Assembly (NCBI RefSeq): GCF_003864295.1
Contig: NZ_BDQK01000016.1
Coordinates: 62,001-126,000, forward strand
DNA: 64,000 nucleotides
Source: Aphanothece sacrum FPU1
Lineage (GTDB): Bacteria; Cyanobacteriota; Cyanobacteriia; Cyanobacteriales; Microcystaceae
Reading direction: 5' to 3'
Shown: positions 63,411-64,000 of the stretch, piece by piece
Layout: every line of letters starts with the position of its first letter
Numbering within the stretch: position 1 is the first letter of the stretch
Translations under genes and position numbers: made by a program
The notes under the pieces: model-generated
The model's input: the letters and a program-made list of their open reading frames with translations, nothing else
What the model was told of the DNA's origin: nothing
Database searches by the model: none

Positions 63411-64000
63411 TTATGTATTCGGAGAAGGAAGTCTCGAAGAATTATCTAAGGGAATATAGACCTCTTTTACTGTTTCAAAAATTTGTTCAACGGCTTGGCG
63501 TAAAAAGGATAACATCTGTTTTAAAGGAAACTTATCTCGGTAAATTAATCTTCCTCCACATCGAGGTTGGCTGATTCGTCTCCAGAGAAAATTGACCCAA
63601 ATATTGACAAGAAGAAAAGAAATTCCCACAAATAGAAGTCGCAAAACAGGTTTTTTAGTAGTAGTTCTAATGCGACAGACATTTTTAAGTCGGTAGCTAC
63701 TTTCAATACCAAAACGTTGACGGTAGCTCTCTCGAATATAGGATAAACTGGTTTTGACTTTATGAACGACATACACTAAATATTCTATGCCATTTTTTCC
63801 TCTTTTCCCTTTTTTATATCGACAAACTATCCAAAGCTCAAAGGTGACTGATTTGCCTTTCTGACTGGACATAGTATGATGAGTTTTATAGCTTTTTTTT
63901 CCTTTGAGAAATTGATTTATTCCCCCCGTTTTTCCTCTTTTAATGGCTGGCATAATAAAAGGAATATCTAAAGCAATTAACCAACTAATCACAGCTATAC
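63411..64000 (-). CDS. ISH3-like transposase, 5' end outside window
   Basis: At least 193 residues of a DDE transposase C-terminal region: LALDIPFIMPAIKRG, then ESYRQRFGIESSYRLKNVCRIRTTTKKPVLRLL (the YR...ES box with the catalytic Glu) and a hydrophobic segment LLFVGISFLLVNIWVNFLWR. The frame is open to the window edge, so the gene is partial here. It lies about 200 bp upstream of psaL. Confidence 0.75.
   Translation of the reverse strand, partial: IAVISWLIALDIPFIMPAIKRGKTGGINQFLKGKKSYKTHHTMSSQKGKSVTFELWIVCRYKKGKRGKNGIEYLVYVVHKVKTSLSYIRESYRQRFGIESSYRLKNVCRIRTTTKKPVLRLLFVGISFLLVNIWVNFLWRRISQPRCGGRLIYRDKFPLKQMLSFLRQAVEQIFETVKEVYIPLDNSSRLPSPNT

Noticed and set aside
62815-63459. Plus-strand frames opposite psaL
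   Set aside because: Antisense shadows of psaL and its upstream region; psaL itself is unmistakable.

Overview
The window is chromosomal DNA from a cyanobacterium. The evidence is photosystem I subunit PsaL, plastocyanin, a cyanobacterial AbrB regulator, cyanophycinase plus cyanophycin synthetase, the C-terminal half of a split-intein DnaE, a DHNA-CoA thioesterase of the phylloquinone pathway, and many HIP1 octamers (GCGATCGC). The DNA is AT-rich. The gene set and style resemble unicellular Crocosphaera/Cyanothece-like cyanobacteria; that placement is an inference.

Layout. 1-4.3 kb: minus-strand genes for corrin synthesis (CbiC/CobH), a TPM-domain thylakoid protein, a DUF948/YtxH pair, citrate synthase and SixA. 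4.4-6.1 kb: an IS200/IS605 relic with a decayed TnpA, an intact-length TnpB and end hairpins. 6.2-13 kb: AI-2E-type permease, split DnaE-C, PII (GlnB), RdgB and TrmD. 12-16 kb: a hairpin-rich leader, then cphB and cphA. 16.1-17.4 kb: an IS4-like element beside a broken permease. 17.8-21.7 kb: ClpS, a CPBP protease and FtsH. 22.3-25 kb: an accessory patch with a MazF remnant, a free-standing colicin-D-like toxin/immunity pair and two Uma2 nucleases. 25.3-33.2 kb: enolase, then a copper module (CopB, CopA, a Met-rich protein and a divergent two-component system with paired response-regulator boxes). 33.3 kb: a MITE with target duplication, then GlgX. 36-41 kb: a degenerate tandem RNase III-like protein followed by a toxin-antitoxin cassette array. 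41-56 kb: housekeeping genes (pgi, birA, yfiH, petE, GH57 glucan enzyme, cyAbrB, sdhB, ferredoxin, inositol monophosphatase, J-domain/TPR protein, hisZ, SepF-like). 56.8-64 kb: a frameshifted pseudo-caspase gene, alpha carbonic anhydrase, DUF547 lipoprotein, a BcsA-like glycosyltransferase, psaL and an ISH3-like transposase running off the edge.

The most striking structure lies at 37-41 kb. Five copies of a 113-224 bp intergenic repeat alternate with four two-gene modules: HigBA-like, a papain-fold toxin-like pair, DUF4258/YgiT, and DUF2281-like/MazF. Every copy carries a promoter with TTGACA exactly 17 bp from a TATTAT-like -10, followed by a conserved leader. The fifth copy drives nothing, and a toxin-gene remnant ends exactly in the first copy. 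This looks like an integron-like cassette array without a visible integrase, in which the shared promoter/leader repeats would let cassettes be gained or lost by homologous recombination.

The copper genes form a coherent system: CopA oxidase and CopB outer-membrane protein on one strand, and an RppA/CopR-type regulator and kinase on the other, with two oppositely oriented TTTCAT-N5-TTTCAT boxes in between. Cyanophycin turnover (CphB, CphA) and nitrogen sensing (GlnB) lie within 6 kb of each other. No tRNA, rRNA or CRISPR array was recognised.
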